Assembly (NCBI GenBank): GCA_903877385.1
Contig: CAIRDP010000020.1
Span: 209,867-273,866 of the forward strand
Origin: an uncultured Bacteroidales bacterium
GTDB taxonomy: Bacteria > Bacteroidota > Bacteroidia > Bacteroidales > FEN-979
DNA length: 64,000 bases
Direction: 5' to 3'
A program made the position numbers and the translations under genes. Within the stretch, counting starts at the first letter, position 1. Every line of letters starts with the position of its first letter. Of the stretch, positions 33,770-42,343 are shown piece by piece. Under the pieces are notes generated by a model. The model was not told the origin of the DNA and did no database searches. It was given only the letters and a program-made list of their open reading frames with translations.

Positions 33770-35089
33770 ATGAATATCATGAAATTTGGCGGCACTTCGG
33801 TAGGATCGGCCGAAAGGATAAAAGATGTCGTCAGGCTTACATTCTCATACCCGGGGCGGAAAATGGCGGTACTTTCAGCCATGTCGGGCACTACCAACAA
33901 TTTGCTGGAGATCTCCGACTACCTTACAAAAAGGAATACCGATGCGGCTAATGACAAGATCAACCTGCTCGAGAAAAAGTATAAACAGCTGGCCGATAAA
34001 TTATTTTTTTCGGAGGATATCCGAAACAGGAGTTACAGCCTGCTCAGGGAACATTTTACCTATATCCGCTCATTCACACAGGACCTCTTCACTGTAAACG
34101 AGATGAAATGTGTGGTAGCGCAGGGAGAATTGCTTTCAACTGCCCTGTTTGAGCTGTATTGCCGTGAGAGTGGCTTTAACGCAGTGCTGCTGCCTGCCCT
34201 GAATTTCATGCGCATCGACAGGGAACAGGAACCCGACCAGTTTTATATCAAGGAGAACCTGAACCGGGAAATGGATAAATACCCTGAGGCTTCGTTTTTT
34301 ATCACCCAGGGGTTTATCTGCCGCAATGCCTTTGGCGAGATTGACAACCTGAAGCGGGGAGGCAGCGATTATACCGCTTCACTCGTAGGAGTTGCTTTGA
34401 ATGCTTCCTCTATCCAGATCTGGACCGATATTGACGGCTTCCATGACAATGACCCCAGGTTTGTCGAAAACACTCATGCCATTGCCGAGCTGTCGTTCGA
34501 CGAAGCAGCTGAGCTGGCCTATTTCGGGGCCAAGATATTGCATCCCTCGACCATATTGCCGGCCAAGGTGGCAGGCATCCCGGTCATCATTAAAAACACC
34601 CTAAACCCTGCTGCGGCCGGGTCAACCATTACCGACAAGGCATCGGGCAAAGGCATAAAAGCCATTGCCGCCAAAGACGGTATCACCGCTATCCGCGTGA
34701 AATCAGGAAGGATGCTCCTGGCCTATGGTTTTATGCGAAAGGTGTTCGAGATCTTCGAAATTTACAAGACTCCTATCGACATGATCACCACTTCGGAAAT
34801 CAGTGTTTCCTTGACGATAGACGATACCAGCAGGCTTAGCCGGATTATCGCTGATCTTAAGCATTACGGTACGGTTGAAACAGACAATGAACAGACTATT
34901 ATTTCGGCGGTGGGTGAAGGCATTTCCGACGACAGTGAGGCCGCCCGGCTTGTATTCACAGCCCTTGCAGGCATCCCTGTAAGGATGATCTCTTACGGGG
35001 GAAGCCGGCATAATATTTCCATACTGATCCCTTCCTCATTTAAGAGCCGTGCCCTGAACGCGCTCAGCTCAATATTATTCAATCACTGA
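33770..35089 (+). CDS. lysC: Aspartate kinase (monofunctional)
   Basis: A 439-residue aspartokinase, the first enzyme of lysine, methionine, threonine and DAP synthesis: aspartate + ATP to aspartyl phosphate. The ATP-binding motif KFGGTSVGSAERI is at 5-17, and the sequence continues through the kinase domain (GGSDYTASLVG, DGFHDNDPRF) to two ACT-type regulatory repeats in the last ~140 residues (TAIRVKSGRM to VSLTIDD; TIISAVGEG to RHNISILIPS). There is no fused homoserine dehydrogenase. ATG at 33770 or 33779 could be used. The DAP decarboxylase gene begins 11 bases after the stop, so both are in one operon. Confidence 0.95.
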   Translation: MNIMKFGGTSVGSAERIKDVVRLTFSYPGRKMAVLSAMSGTTNNLLEISDYLTKRNTDAANDKINLLEKKYKQLADKLFFSEDIRNRSYSLLREHFTYIRSFTQDLFTVNEMKCVVAQGELLSTALFELYCRESGFNAVLLPALNFMRIDREQEPDQFYIKENLNREMDKYPEASFFITQGFICRNAFGEIDNLKRGGSDYTASLVGVALNASSIQIWTDIDGFHDNDPRFVENTHAIAELSFDEAAELAYFGAKILHPSTILPAKVAGIPVIIKNTLNPAAAGSTITDKASGKGIKAIAAKDGITAIRVKSGRMLLAYGFMRKVFEIFEIYKTPIDMITTSEISVSLTIDDTSRLSRIIADLKHYGTVETDNEQTIISAVGEGISDDSEAARLVFTALAGIPVRMISYGGSRHNISILIPSSFKSRALNALSSILFNH

Positions 35090-35100
35090 CATCCGCATAC

Positions 35101-36255
35101 ATGTTCAGAACGGAGATCATAGAAAAATTCGGCCAGGTTCCAACCCCACTGTATTATTATGACCTGGACCTGCTGAATGCCACGATCAGCAGGTGTTTGC
35201 TGGAAGCCGGGAGGTACGGGTTCCATCTGCATTACGCACTCAAGGCAAATTCCAACCCTAAAATCCTGCAGATCATCAGCGCCAACGGCATGGGGGCCGA
35301 TTGCGTCAGCGGCAATGAAGTCAGGGCCGCGCTCGAAAACGGGTTCCCTGCCGACCAGATCGTGTTTGCCGGAGTCGGGAAAACCGACGACGAACTGCGG
35401 CTTGCGCTGAAGCATGGCATTCAAAGCATCAATGTGGAATCTATCCAGGAGATGGAAGTCATCAACGGATTGTGTGAAAGCATGGGCCTGAAATCCCCGA
35501 TCTCGCTTAGGCTGATCCCCAATGTGGATGCGCATACCCACAGATACATCACTACCGGTCTCGAGGAGAATAAATTCGGTATTCTGCCCTGGCAGTTTGA
35601 CTCAGTTCTTGAGAAACTCCGTTCCCTGGAAAAGCTTGAGCTTAAAGGGCTGCATTTTCATATCGGCTCCCAGATCACCGACCTGGATGTGTTCAAAAGC
35701 CTCTGCGAAAGGGTGAACGAGATCAATGCCTGGTTTATCGAACAGGGGTATCTTACGGATATCATTAATGTGGGGGGCGGACTGGGTGTGGATTATGGCA
35801 AGCCCGACAAATGCAGCATCCCTGATTTCGAGTCCTATTTCAGGATTTTCGGCGATCTGATTGAACTCCAGGGCCGCCAACAGCTTCACTTTGAACCGGG
35901 CAGGGCTGTCGTGGCCCAGTGCGGCAGCCTGATCACCCGGGTGCTCTTTGTAAAAGAAGCCGTGAACACCCGTTTTGCGATTGTCGATGCTGGAATGAAC
36001 GACCTCATCAGGCCGGCGCTTTACCAGAGTTATCATAAAATAGAGAACCTGACATCCACAGGTGAAAAAAGAAAATACGACGTGGTAGGCCCTGTATGCG
36101 AATCATCCGATTGCTTCGGGAAGTCGGTGGTCATGCCCGAAACCCTGCGTGGCGACCTTTTAGCGATACGCTCAACCGGCGCTTACGGGCAGACCATGGC
36201 CTCACGTTATAACCTCAGGGACCTGGCCGCGGAACTGTATTCGGATGAGATATGA
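35101..36255 (+). CDS. lysA: Diaminopimelate decarboxylase
   Basis: A 384-residue PLP enzyme of fold type III, which makes L-lysine from meso-DAP in the last step. The PLP lysine is K48 in HYALKANSNP. The PLP-phosphate and dimer motifs follow: HIGSQITDL (~187), NVGGGLGVDYG, EPGRAVVAQCG, and the substrate-binding cysteine-rich CESSDCFGK (~333-341). The length is usual. It sits 11 bases after aspartate kinase. The pairing of first and last steps of the pathway in one operon, with the middle genes elsewhere, is common in Bacteroidota. Confidence 0.95.
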   Translation: MFRTEIIEKFGQVPTPLYYYDLDLLNATISRCLLEAGRYGFHLHYALKANSNPKILQIISANGMGADCVSGNEVRAALENGFPADQIVFAGVGKTDDELRLALKHGIQSINVESIQEMEVINGLCESMGLKSPISLRLIPNVDAHTHRYITTGLEENKFGILPWQFDSVLEKLRSLEKLELKGLHFHIGSQITDLDVFKSLCERVNEINAWFIEQGYLTDIINVGGGLGVDYGKPDKCSIPDFESYFRIFGDLIELQGRQQLHFEPGRAVVAQCGSLITRVLFVKEAVNTRFAIVDAGMNDLIRPALYQSYHKIENLTSTGEKRKYDVVGPVCESSDCFGKSVVMPETLRGDLLAIRSTGAYGQTMASRYNLRDLAAELYSDEI

Positions 36256-36263
36256 GATCATTG

Positions 36264-36800
36264 TCATCGCCCGTACAGCGGAAAGACCGGCATGTCCAGT
36301 ACTTTAAGCTTCCATTTTAACCCGATTTTAAACCTTTCCCTCGACAGGGAAAGGCTTAGTATTCCTGCACCAAGAAATGGAAGGGTATAATACGCCATAT
36401 CAGGAGTAAAAACCTGCTCATTGTTTGCCAGGTGGTCAATGGTGATAACTCCGAACACTATTCCCGAAAAAATGATACAGGAAAATCCAAACTTCCTGGG
36501 GAACTTATACTTTTGATATATAAACCTGATATTGTCGTACTGAACGGTAACCGGCACATAGGTTTGCAGGGTCATGTATTTTTCGCCTATTTCCCAGAGA
36601 TGCCCGGCCATAAAGGTATCGGGCTTCACGGTCCTGAGAATGAATTTATCTTCGGTATGAAAAAAGAATTTCCGCTTTGACCCTACTTTCTCAAGAAGAA
36701 GGGTTTTCTGGGGCAGGACATCCGTGCAAAAAAATAACAGTACACTCAGAAAAACAATGCGCTTCAGTAGATTACCCGCTGATGGTCCTGCATTTTGCAT
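36264..36800 (-). CDS. Exported or membrane protein, function unknown
   Basis: A 178-residue protein, not recognised as a family. The ATG at 36800 is chosen because it follows the TAA of the upstream short gene by one base. It has a signal-like segment (about residues 15-31, ending CTDVLPQ), a soluble region (about 35-100), then two hydrophobic stretches (about 104-121 and 137-151). A basic tail follows (SRERFKIGLKWKLK). It ends 8 bases from the convergent lysA stop. A periplasmic or inner-membrane role is likely; nothing more can be said. Confidence 0.55.
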   Translation of the reverse strand: MQNAGPSAGNLLKRIVFLSVLLFFCTDVLPQKTLLLEKVGSKRKFFFHTEDKFILRTVKPDTFMAGHLWEIGEKYMTLQTYVPVTVQYDNIRFIYQKYKFPRKFGFSCIIFSGIVFGVITIDHLANNEQVFTPDMAYYTLPFLGAGILSLSLSRERFKIGLKWKLKVLDMPVFPLYGR

Positions 36801-36801
36801 T

Positions 36802-37017
36802 TTATTCCCCGAATTTACAACTGAACCCAAGGTTAAGGATCGACAGGGCACCTTTGCCGAATTCACCGCAGAATGAACCTATCCCGTATGAACAATACAG
36901 TTCATTGAAAACGTCGGCATGACCTTTTTTCTCAGTTGCAAGGGTTTGCTGGGTTTGAGCGTTGGCAATCCCTGACAAGAGCAGGATAAAAAGCACGGAT
37001 AATAATAGGTTTTTCAT
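36802..37017 (-). CDS. Short exported protein, possibly a shrunken outer-membrane protein
   Basis: A 71-residue peptide with a clear signal peptide (residues 1-20, ending GIANA). The mature part (FNELYCSYGIGSF, then FGKGALSILNLGFSCKFGE) resembles the first strand and last strand of a beta-barrel protein joined together, as if an internal deletion removed the middle. Its TAA is one base before the ATG of the next gene, so the two are co-transcribed. A -7 box (TAACTTTG on the minus strand, 37071-37078) lies about 54 bases upstream. It may be a functional micro-protein or a decaying gene. Confidence 0.5.
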   Translation of the reverse strand: MKNLLLSVLFILLLSGIANAQTQQTLATEKKGHADVFNELYCSYGIGSFCGEFGKGALSILNLGFSCKFGE

Positions 37018-37070
37018 GGCGTTTATCTGTGAGGTTTCTAAAGTTTGGCTTCAGGAATGAGCTGTTATCA

Positions 37071-37078
37071 CAAAGTTA
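37071..37078 (-). promoter_or_regulatory. -7 promoter element for the short exported protein
   Basis: On the minus strand this reads TAACTTTG, an exact -7 match, about 54 bases before the ATG at 37017. The divergent promoter box lies 14 bases further right. Confidence 0.45.
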
Positions 37079-37091
37079 CATTAATAATGAT

Positions 37092-37099
37092 TAAATTTG
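37092..37099 (+). promoter_or_regulatory. -7 promoter element for the endonuclease/phosphatase-like gene
   Basis: TAAATTTG is an exact -7 match. Starts at 37045 or 37087 would lie upstream of the transcript, so the ATG at 37129 is the likely one. Confidence 0.5.
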
Positions 37100-37128
37100 A
37101 TCAGGTATTTGAAATTAATTTCCGTATT

Positions 37129-38049
37129 ATGCACTATCCCCTGGTATACAAAACAATACTATCGGTAAAGGACTGCCGTTTCCTGAAAATTCCGGTTCTT
37201 TTGTTCTTTTTTATTATCCTTTCATTCCCTTCCGTCGCCCAGTTTCCCTTAAGCGTCATGACGTTCAACATCCGTTATAATAACCCTGCCGACAGCATTT
37301 ATAACTGGGATCACCGCAAAGGCATGGTATATGATGTATTTCTGAAGTACAAACCCGACCTTGCAGGCCTGCAGGAAGTCCTTTACAGCCAGCTTACTGA
37401 TCTCAGTGATACTCTTAAAGGATATTCACATTTCGGAGCCGGGCGCGACGACGGGGATAAAGCCGGTGAATTTGCCTGTATTTTTTATAAAACTTCCAGG
37501 TTTACCCGGGTGGACCAGGCAAACTTCTGGCTTTCAAAAACCCCGGATATCCCGGGCTCGAAGTCCTGGCACACCGCCTGCACCAGGATGGTGAGCTGGA
37601 TGATGCTGAGGGACAGGCAAAGCGGCCAGCTTTTTTTCATCTTCAACACCCATTTTGACCATGCCAGCGAAGAAGCCAGGATTGAAAGCGCCAAACTGCT
37701 CAGGAAACAGATCGATGAGATCACTTCGGGCAGGCCGGTAATCGTTTGCGGTGATTTTAACTCAACCGCCTCCGATTCGGCCTACAAGATCCTTACCCGA
37801 AAATCAGTTCCGGGGTTTCTCACCGACACCAGGGCCTCACTTAACGATTCTGTAAAACAGCCCTCCTATTCCTTCGTTGGCTTTCCGTTCCATCCCGAAG
37901 AAGGAAACCTCATCGATTTCATCTTCACAAGGAATGCCCCTGTTTTTAAAGTAAAGACGTATCAAATCATCACCGATAACCGCAACGGGCTATACCCATC
38001 AGACCATCTGCCCGTAATAACCGAATTTTCGGTCAAAGGCTTAAAATAA
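37129..38049 (+). CDS. Secreted endonuclease/exonuclease/phosphatase family protein
   Basis: A 306-residue exported hydrolase; the ATG at 37129 follows the only good -7 box and begins a signal peptide (LKIPVLLFFFIILSFPSVAQ). The EEP fold motifs are complete: MTFNIRYNN with the metal-binding asparagine, GLQEV with the metal glutamate, GDFNSTASDSAY, and YPSDHLPVITEF with the catalytic Asp-His. This secreted subgroup includes sphingomyelinase-like and DNase I-like enzymes, so the substrate is open. A hairpin with an A/T-rich tail (38048-38073) ends the gene. Confidence 0.85.
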   Translation: MHYPLVYKTILSVKDCRFLKIPVLLFFFIILSFPSVAQFPLSVMTFNIRYNNPADSIYNWDHRKGMVYDVFLKYKPDLAGLQEVLYSQLTDLSDTLKGYSHFGAGRDDGDKAGEFACIFYKTSRFTRVDQANFWLSKTPDIPGSKSWHTACTRMVSWMMLRDRQSGQLFFIFNTHFDHASEEARIESAKLLRKQIDEITSGRPVIVCGDFNSTASDSAYKILTRKSVPGFLTDTRASLNDSVKQPSYSFVGFPFHPEEGNLIDFIFTRNAPVFKVKTYQIITDNRNGLYPSDHLPVITEFSVKGLK

Positions 38050-38073
38050 AAAGACCATACCTTAAGTCTTTTT
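38048..38073 (+). terminator. Intrinsic terminator after the EEP-family gene
   Basis: AAAAAGAC (38048-38055) and GTCTTTTT (38066-38073) form an 8-bp stem with a 10-base loop. It overlaps the stop codon and ends in a T-run, as a rho-independent terminator would. Confidence 0.6.
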
Positions 38074-38113
38074 AACACCTTCGTACGTCATTATACTGAA
38101 ACCCTGAAATCTC

Positions 38114-38662
38114 ATGGACAGCAGTATTCAGCACTTTCCACAGTCAAACGAAGAATTCGGCTGCTTTGTAGACCAGCACCTCGACCGCTTTGTAAGGCAT
38201 GCTGTTTCCTGCCTCGGCAACATCCACGACGCCGAGGACATTGTCCAGGAAGTCATCCTCAAAGCTTTCCGTAACAGGCTGGAACTCTCGGCTGTTAGTA
38301 AGCCTCAGAACTATATCCACCGGATGATCTCGAATTCCTGCCTTGACCATTTACGAAGGAACGGTTGCAGGGAAGCTTACATCCGGCGTAGCCTCAACGA
38401 TAAGGAAGAAGAACATGCAGAACCTTATGAAGCTTTACTGATCCGCCGGGAGGAAAACCTGGAGGTTCAGATGATGCTCGACAGGCTTCCGCCCGAACAG
38501 GCCGAAGTGATCCGTTTAAGGTTTGCCGCAGAATTGAGCTTCGGCGATATTGCCGAAATCATGTCGGCTCCTCTTACCACGGTAAAATCGAGGTTTTCAT
38601 ACGGGATGAACAAACTGAGATCGGGGTTTCTCTCAAAAAAGGAGGTGTACGATGAGTTGTGA
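38114..38662 (+). CDS. ECF-type RNA polymerase sigma factor (second in window)
   Basis: A 182-residue ECF factor with region 2 (about 20-90: DAEDIVQEVILKAFRNR, PQNYIHRMISNSCLDHLRRNG) and region 4 (about 120-170: LPPEQAEVIRLRFAAELSFGDIAEIMSAPLTTVKSRFSYGMNKLR). Its last 11 bases overlap the start of the zinc-finger anti-sigma gene, so it is co-produced with its inhibitor. The TGCAACCTTTT-type promoter of the other ECF locus was not found here, so its target promoter is unknown. Confidence 0.92.
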   Translation: MDSSIQHFPQSNEEFGCFVDQHLDRFVRHAVSCLGNIHDAEDIVQEVILKAFRNRLELSAVSKPQNYIHRMISNSCLDHLRRNGCREAYIRRSLNDKEEEHAEPYEALLIRREENLEVQMMLDRLPPEQAEVIRLRFAAELSFGDIAEIMSAPLTTVKSRFSYGMNKLRSGFLSKKEVYDEL

Positions 38663-39998
38663 ATTTATCAATGAAAGGATCTCTGATCTTTTTGACGATA
38701 CCCTTGCCGCTTCGGAAAGGGAAGAACTGATGGCCCATATTAAAAGTTGTGATGACTGCGGAAGGCATTTCGGGGAAGTTTCAGAGCTTGCTGCCGTGAT
38801 CAGGGCAAACAGCCAGCTTGCTGCCAGCACAGGGTTTCGTGAAAGCCTGATGAAAAAGATCGGGGAAGAAGCCATGCCACGAAAAGAAAAACAGGGCAAA
38901 GTCGTGAAGCCGTTTGCATTTAAAAAGGCCCTCAGGATCGCCGCTTCAGTACTGCTGCTTATTGGTGTGATCATCGCCATAGTGGTGATGACAACTTCAC
39001 GTAACCCGGCCGTGGCGGCGGGAAAGCTCATTGACCGTTCCCTGCTGGCGATGATGGAAATGAAATCGGTGCAGATGAAGTTCAGGATCAGGACCCTGGG
39101 GACTGAGGGTTTCGATTTTGTAGATCCATCGGGCGGTTTCATGGGTTGCCGCTTGTGGAAAACCTTTGGGGATCCCCCGAAATGGAGGATGGAAAAAGAA
39201 GGGCGAATAGTGATCATGGACGGGAAGGACCAGTACCTCCTGCTTGCAGGATCAGGGTTTACCTTGAAAGGCAGCCCTCAATGCGGGTTCGTGGAATGGA
39301 TGAGAATTTTCCTGGATCCTGCAAAACTGCTTGAGTCGGAAAAAGAATTCGCCAGGGCCCACCATTCTTACTGCAAAATTGAGGAGAAAGGCCAGCACAT
39401 CATCCTTACCATCAGGGCAAAGGCTTTGGGGAATTTTCAAAACAGCTTTGCCCTGAACAGTTCGGTACAGGAATCGAACAACACCAGGGTATACACTTTT
39501 AACAAAGCCAGCATGCTGCCCGAATCCCTTGAAGTTACCATAGAAAACGGGCCGCACAGCATCCCGGTGATAGAACTTGACAGCATCACGTATAACCAGC
39601 CGGTGCCGGATTCCCTGCTCAGCTTTAAACCCCTCAAGGGCTTCCCGGTAATCTCCCTTGATGCCCTCGACAGCATAAACCGCGGGGGGATATCCGGGGT
39701 GAACAGCAGCTCAGCCGCCCGAATTTTTTTTGAGGCCCTTAACAAAAATGACAATGTGCAGATGAAACGCCTTTATCCCCTGGGCATACTGGCAGGAGGC
39801 AATTCATTCAGGGACCTGCAGAAACGCTATGCCGGCCTTGAGCTGGTATGGTTGGGAAAACCATTCAAATCGGGCCTTTACATAGGCGACTTCATTCCTT
39901 ATATGATCAGGCTGAAAAGCGGCGACACCATACGGGGAACTCTTGCCCTGAGAAAGGATAATCCTTCACATGCATGGAATATCGACGGAGGGTTTTAA
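38652..39998 (+). CDS. Zinc-finger anti-sigma factor with large periplasmic LolA-like domain
   Basis: A 448-residue membrane protein. The cytosolic N-terminus has the ZAS zinc motif (C3, then H29-x3-C33-x2-C36), which usually holds the sigma factor. One transmembrane helix spans about 94-114. The remaining ~330 residues are periplasmic and beta-rich (WRMEKEGRIVIMDGKDQYLLL, LNSSVQESNNTRVYTFNKAS), resembling the LolA/DUF2092 kind of lipid- or hydrophobic-ligand-binding domain. So this single protein may sense envelope state directly, unlike anti-sigma factors with a separate RseB-like sensor. It overlaps the sigma gene by 11 bases, and the next gene begins two bases after it. Confidence 0.8.
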   Translation: MSCEFINERISDLFDDTLAASEREELMAHIKSCDDCGRHFGEVSELAAVIRANSQLAASTGFRESLMKKIGEEAMPRKEKQGKVVKPFAFKKALRIAASVLLLIGVIIAIVVMTTSRNPAVAAGKLIDRSLLAMMEMKSVQMKFRIRTLGTEGFDFVDPSGGFMGCRLWKTFGDPPKWRMEKEGRIVIMDGKDQYLLLAGSGFTLKGSPQCGFVEWMRIFLDPAKLLESEKEFARAHHSYCKIEEKGQHIILTIRAKALGNFQNSFALNSSVQESNNTRVYTFNKASMLPESLEVTIENGPHSIPVIELDSITYNQPVPDSLLSFKPLKGFPVISLDALDSINRGGISGVNSSSAARIFFEALNKNDNVQMKRLYPLGILAGGNSFRDLQKRYAGLELVWLGKPFKSGLYIGDFIPYMIRLKSGDTIRGTLALRKDNPSHAWNIDGGF

Positions 39999-39999
39999 C

Positions 40000-42243
40000 A
40001 TGAAAAAGATACTTTTTATACTGATCACAGCCTGGCTTTCTACCGGAGCTTCGGCCCAGGATACCATTATAAACCAGGCCGAGGACCTCTGGGGAAACCC
40101 CATACCGTTCAACCACCTCATTCAGTCGCCCTTAACTTTATTGATTCAGCCCTTCTCTTCGGCCAACTGCGGGTATTGCATGATCGATGGGTACTTCGTT
40201 GAAAAGAACTATTTTGAGAACAACCGCAATAAAGGAGGGATTAATTTCACCCAATGCCTTTTCAACCCCCAGCTGGATGTTTATACCTTCAACAAACATT
40301 ACAGGGACAGCCTTACTCCTGTTCTTACTTACCCGCCCCGCCTGCATCAGTATCACCTGGACGGCTACCCCTCAATTCTCGCTTTCAGGAAAGGGAAACA
40401 GATCGTAATGATCCCCGAAGGGATTATTTCGCCTTATGATTCCATGTTCGACCTGCTTAAAATGAAACTTTGGAACGATTCCACCATAAAATTCAAACCC
40501 GTTTCGGAAATGCATTTTGCCACCCGCCAGCTTTATGAGAATGAGCATTACCGGGCTGTATGCATTATCCCCGACGGGGATGAGAGCCGTCATTCCAGGG
40601 AGCTTGAATTTGCAAACAGGGCTAAGTGCTACACCGTACACTATATTTCAGGGGTTTCAAAAACCGAACTGCTTAAGCACGTTTACCTTGCCGGACAATT
40701 TAAGCAGGGGTTTAACGGCATCCTGGATAACGTAAGCTCCCCGTTCAGGATACAGGGAGACTCCCTACTGCTGATCGGGAAATACAGCTTCCTGCTCGAC
40801 ACCATTGCTTTTTCGGCCTGTTTGCCCAATCCCTCCAATCCCGAAAAATACCTCATGCTCAATATCAGGGGGAAGAACTGCCCTAAAGGTTTCTTCGACA
40901 ACAGCGTTGACTTCAGTATTTCGAGCTGCAGCAGGGACCTTATGAAACCCCGGCTGCTGCTCCAGGGTTTTTTCAGCAAAACCGACCCTTATCACTGGAC
41001 CTTTTCAGATTCACTGTGTATTTCATTCATGGGGAAATCACCTGAATGCATTGGCATCTGCAGGATCCCGGCCGGGAAGTCCCTGCCTGAGCACCAGCAC
41101 TTGATAAATAGGCCCGCAAAACAGAATTTCGGCTACGGAACTGAATTCACACTGGGAGGCCGGGCCTGCAGGTTCCCTTCCATAGCTGTGGATCATGAAG
41201 GCAACAACTGGGTGTGCTGGGAAGAGAACGGCGACATCCTGCTTTCGTCATTCGGTGCGAAAAAGACGATCGGTATGGCAATAGAATGTGACAAAACGGG
41301 GAGCTATGATCCCCTGCTTACCATATGCAGCAACAAGGTATGGGTTTTTTACCTCAATAACCGCGACGGGTTTTACCGTCTGTACGGCAGGTCCTGGGAC
41401 GGGCTCAGGTTGTCGGAACCAATCCTGGTATCGGAAGTCTTACCCTGCGATGCCGTCACTCCCTCGGTGGTGAGCGGTAATAATACGATTGCCCTGGCCT
41501 GGACGAACTGGAAGGCAAATTTCAGGTACCCTGTTTACCGGACATTAAGGGAAGGCATCCTCGACAGCATAAGGCCTGTGAACACATTGCAAAGCGCCCA
41601 GCAGAAGGAGTACATCAATGCCTGGTGGATCAGTCTTGCCACTGACCGTTCAGGGAATTTCTGGGGAGCCTGGAACCAGCATTATCCTGCCACCCTAGGG
41701 GTTTGTGCAGGCGACCTGGCAGGAAGTCCATCCGCAGTCACCACAATAAAAGATAATATCGATGACAGCGAGAACGGGGGTTATCCCTTCGCTCTTACCG
41801 ACAACACCAATAAACGCTGGGTTTTCAGGGAATCCTTTGGCTGGGATGTGCTCGAAGGAAAAATCCAGAAGATCTTTGCCTCAGGTTTCGACAGCGTTTC
41901 AAAAACCTGGTCCCTGCCTTCGGAGCTTACCGCAGGTATGACCACTGATCTTAACCAGACCCCCTGTGCCGCACTTGATGAAAGCGGGAGGATCTGGGTC
42001 GTCTGGAGCGGGAGGAACATCCACGATAACGGCAACTGGGCTCTCTACCTGGTTTGCAAAGAAGGCGACGCCTGGAGCGCACCCCTGAGGATCACCAGCG
42101 GGAATGAACCCGCCAGGGCTCCCCGAATGATCGCCGGAAAAAAAGGCGAGCTGCTGATCTGCTGCCATTACGGAAGCAGTGATTCCATGAAAGTGAAAGT
42201 GTTCAGGGTCGAAACGGGGAAGGTCAGGCGCAATAAGAAATAA
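40000..42243 (+). CDS. Exported thioredoxin-like plus beta-propeller protein
   Basis: A 747-residue exported protein (signal peptide 1-20, GASAQ). ATG at 40000 is used because an upstream ATG (39970) lies inside the anti-sigma gene and would lack the signal peptide start. A thioredoxin-like N-terminal region contains a CGYC-type site (C57-x2-C60). The C-terminal ~370 residues consist of BNR/sialidase-like repeats with IAVDHEGNNWVCWEE, LATDRSGNFWGAWN and ALDESGRIWVVWSG cores, probably a six- to seven-bladed propeller. It is the third gene of the sigma/anti-sigma operon, so it is a plausible effector of that envelope-stress or redox circuit. Confidence 0.7.
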   Translation: MKKILFILITAWLSTGASAQDTIINQAEDLWGNPIPFNHLIQSPLTLLIQPFSSANCGYCMIDGYFVEKNYFENNRNKGGINFTQCLFNPQLDVYTFNKHYRDSLTPVLTYPPRLHQYHLDGYPSILAFRKGKQIVMIPEGIISPYDSMFDLLKMKLWNDSTIKFKPVSEMHFATRQLYENEHYRAVCIIPDGDESRHSRELEFANRAKCYTVHYISGVSKTELLKHVYLAGQFKQGFNGILDNVSSPFRIQGDSLLLIGKYSFLLDTIAFSACLPNPSNPEKYLMLNIRGKNCPKGFFDNSVDFSISSCSRDLMKPRLLLQGFFSKTDPYHWTFSDSLCISFMGKSPECIGICRIPAGKSLPEHQHLINRPAKQNFGYGTEFTLGGRACRFPSIAVDHEGNNWVCWEENGDILLSSFGAKKTIGMAIECDKTGSYDPLLTICSNKVWVFYLNNRDGFYRLYGRSWDGLRLSEPILVSEVLPCDAVTPSVVSGNNTIALAWTNWKANFRYPVYRTLREGILDSIRPVNTLQSAQQKEYINAWWISLATDRSGNFWGAWNQHYPATLGVCAGDLAGSPSAVTTIKDNIDDSENGGYPFALTDNTNKRWVFRESFGWDVLEGKIQKIFASGFDSVSKTWSLPSELTAGMTTDLNQTPCAALDESGRIWVVWSGRNIHDNGNWALYLVCKEGDAWSAPLRITSGNEPARAPRMIAGKKGELLICCHYGSSDSMKVKVFRVETGKVRRNKK

Positions 42244-42313
42244 TCAGGAAATTTCAGGCCTTTCTACCCCGGCGATATTTCGCTGTACATAGTGATTTTC
42301 GGCCCCCTTTCAT

Positions 42314-42321
42314 TATATTTG
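42314..42321 (+). promoter_or_regulatory. -7 promoter element for the AsmA-like gene
   Basis: TATATTTG, an exact -7 match, ends 22 bases before the ATG at 42344. No -33 box at the expected spacing. Confidence 0.5.
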
Positions 42322-42343
42322 CCCTGACCCAGAACCTTGAGCT

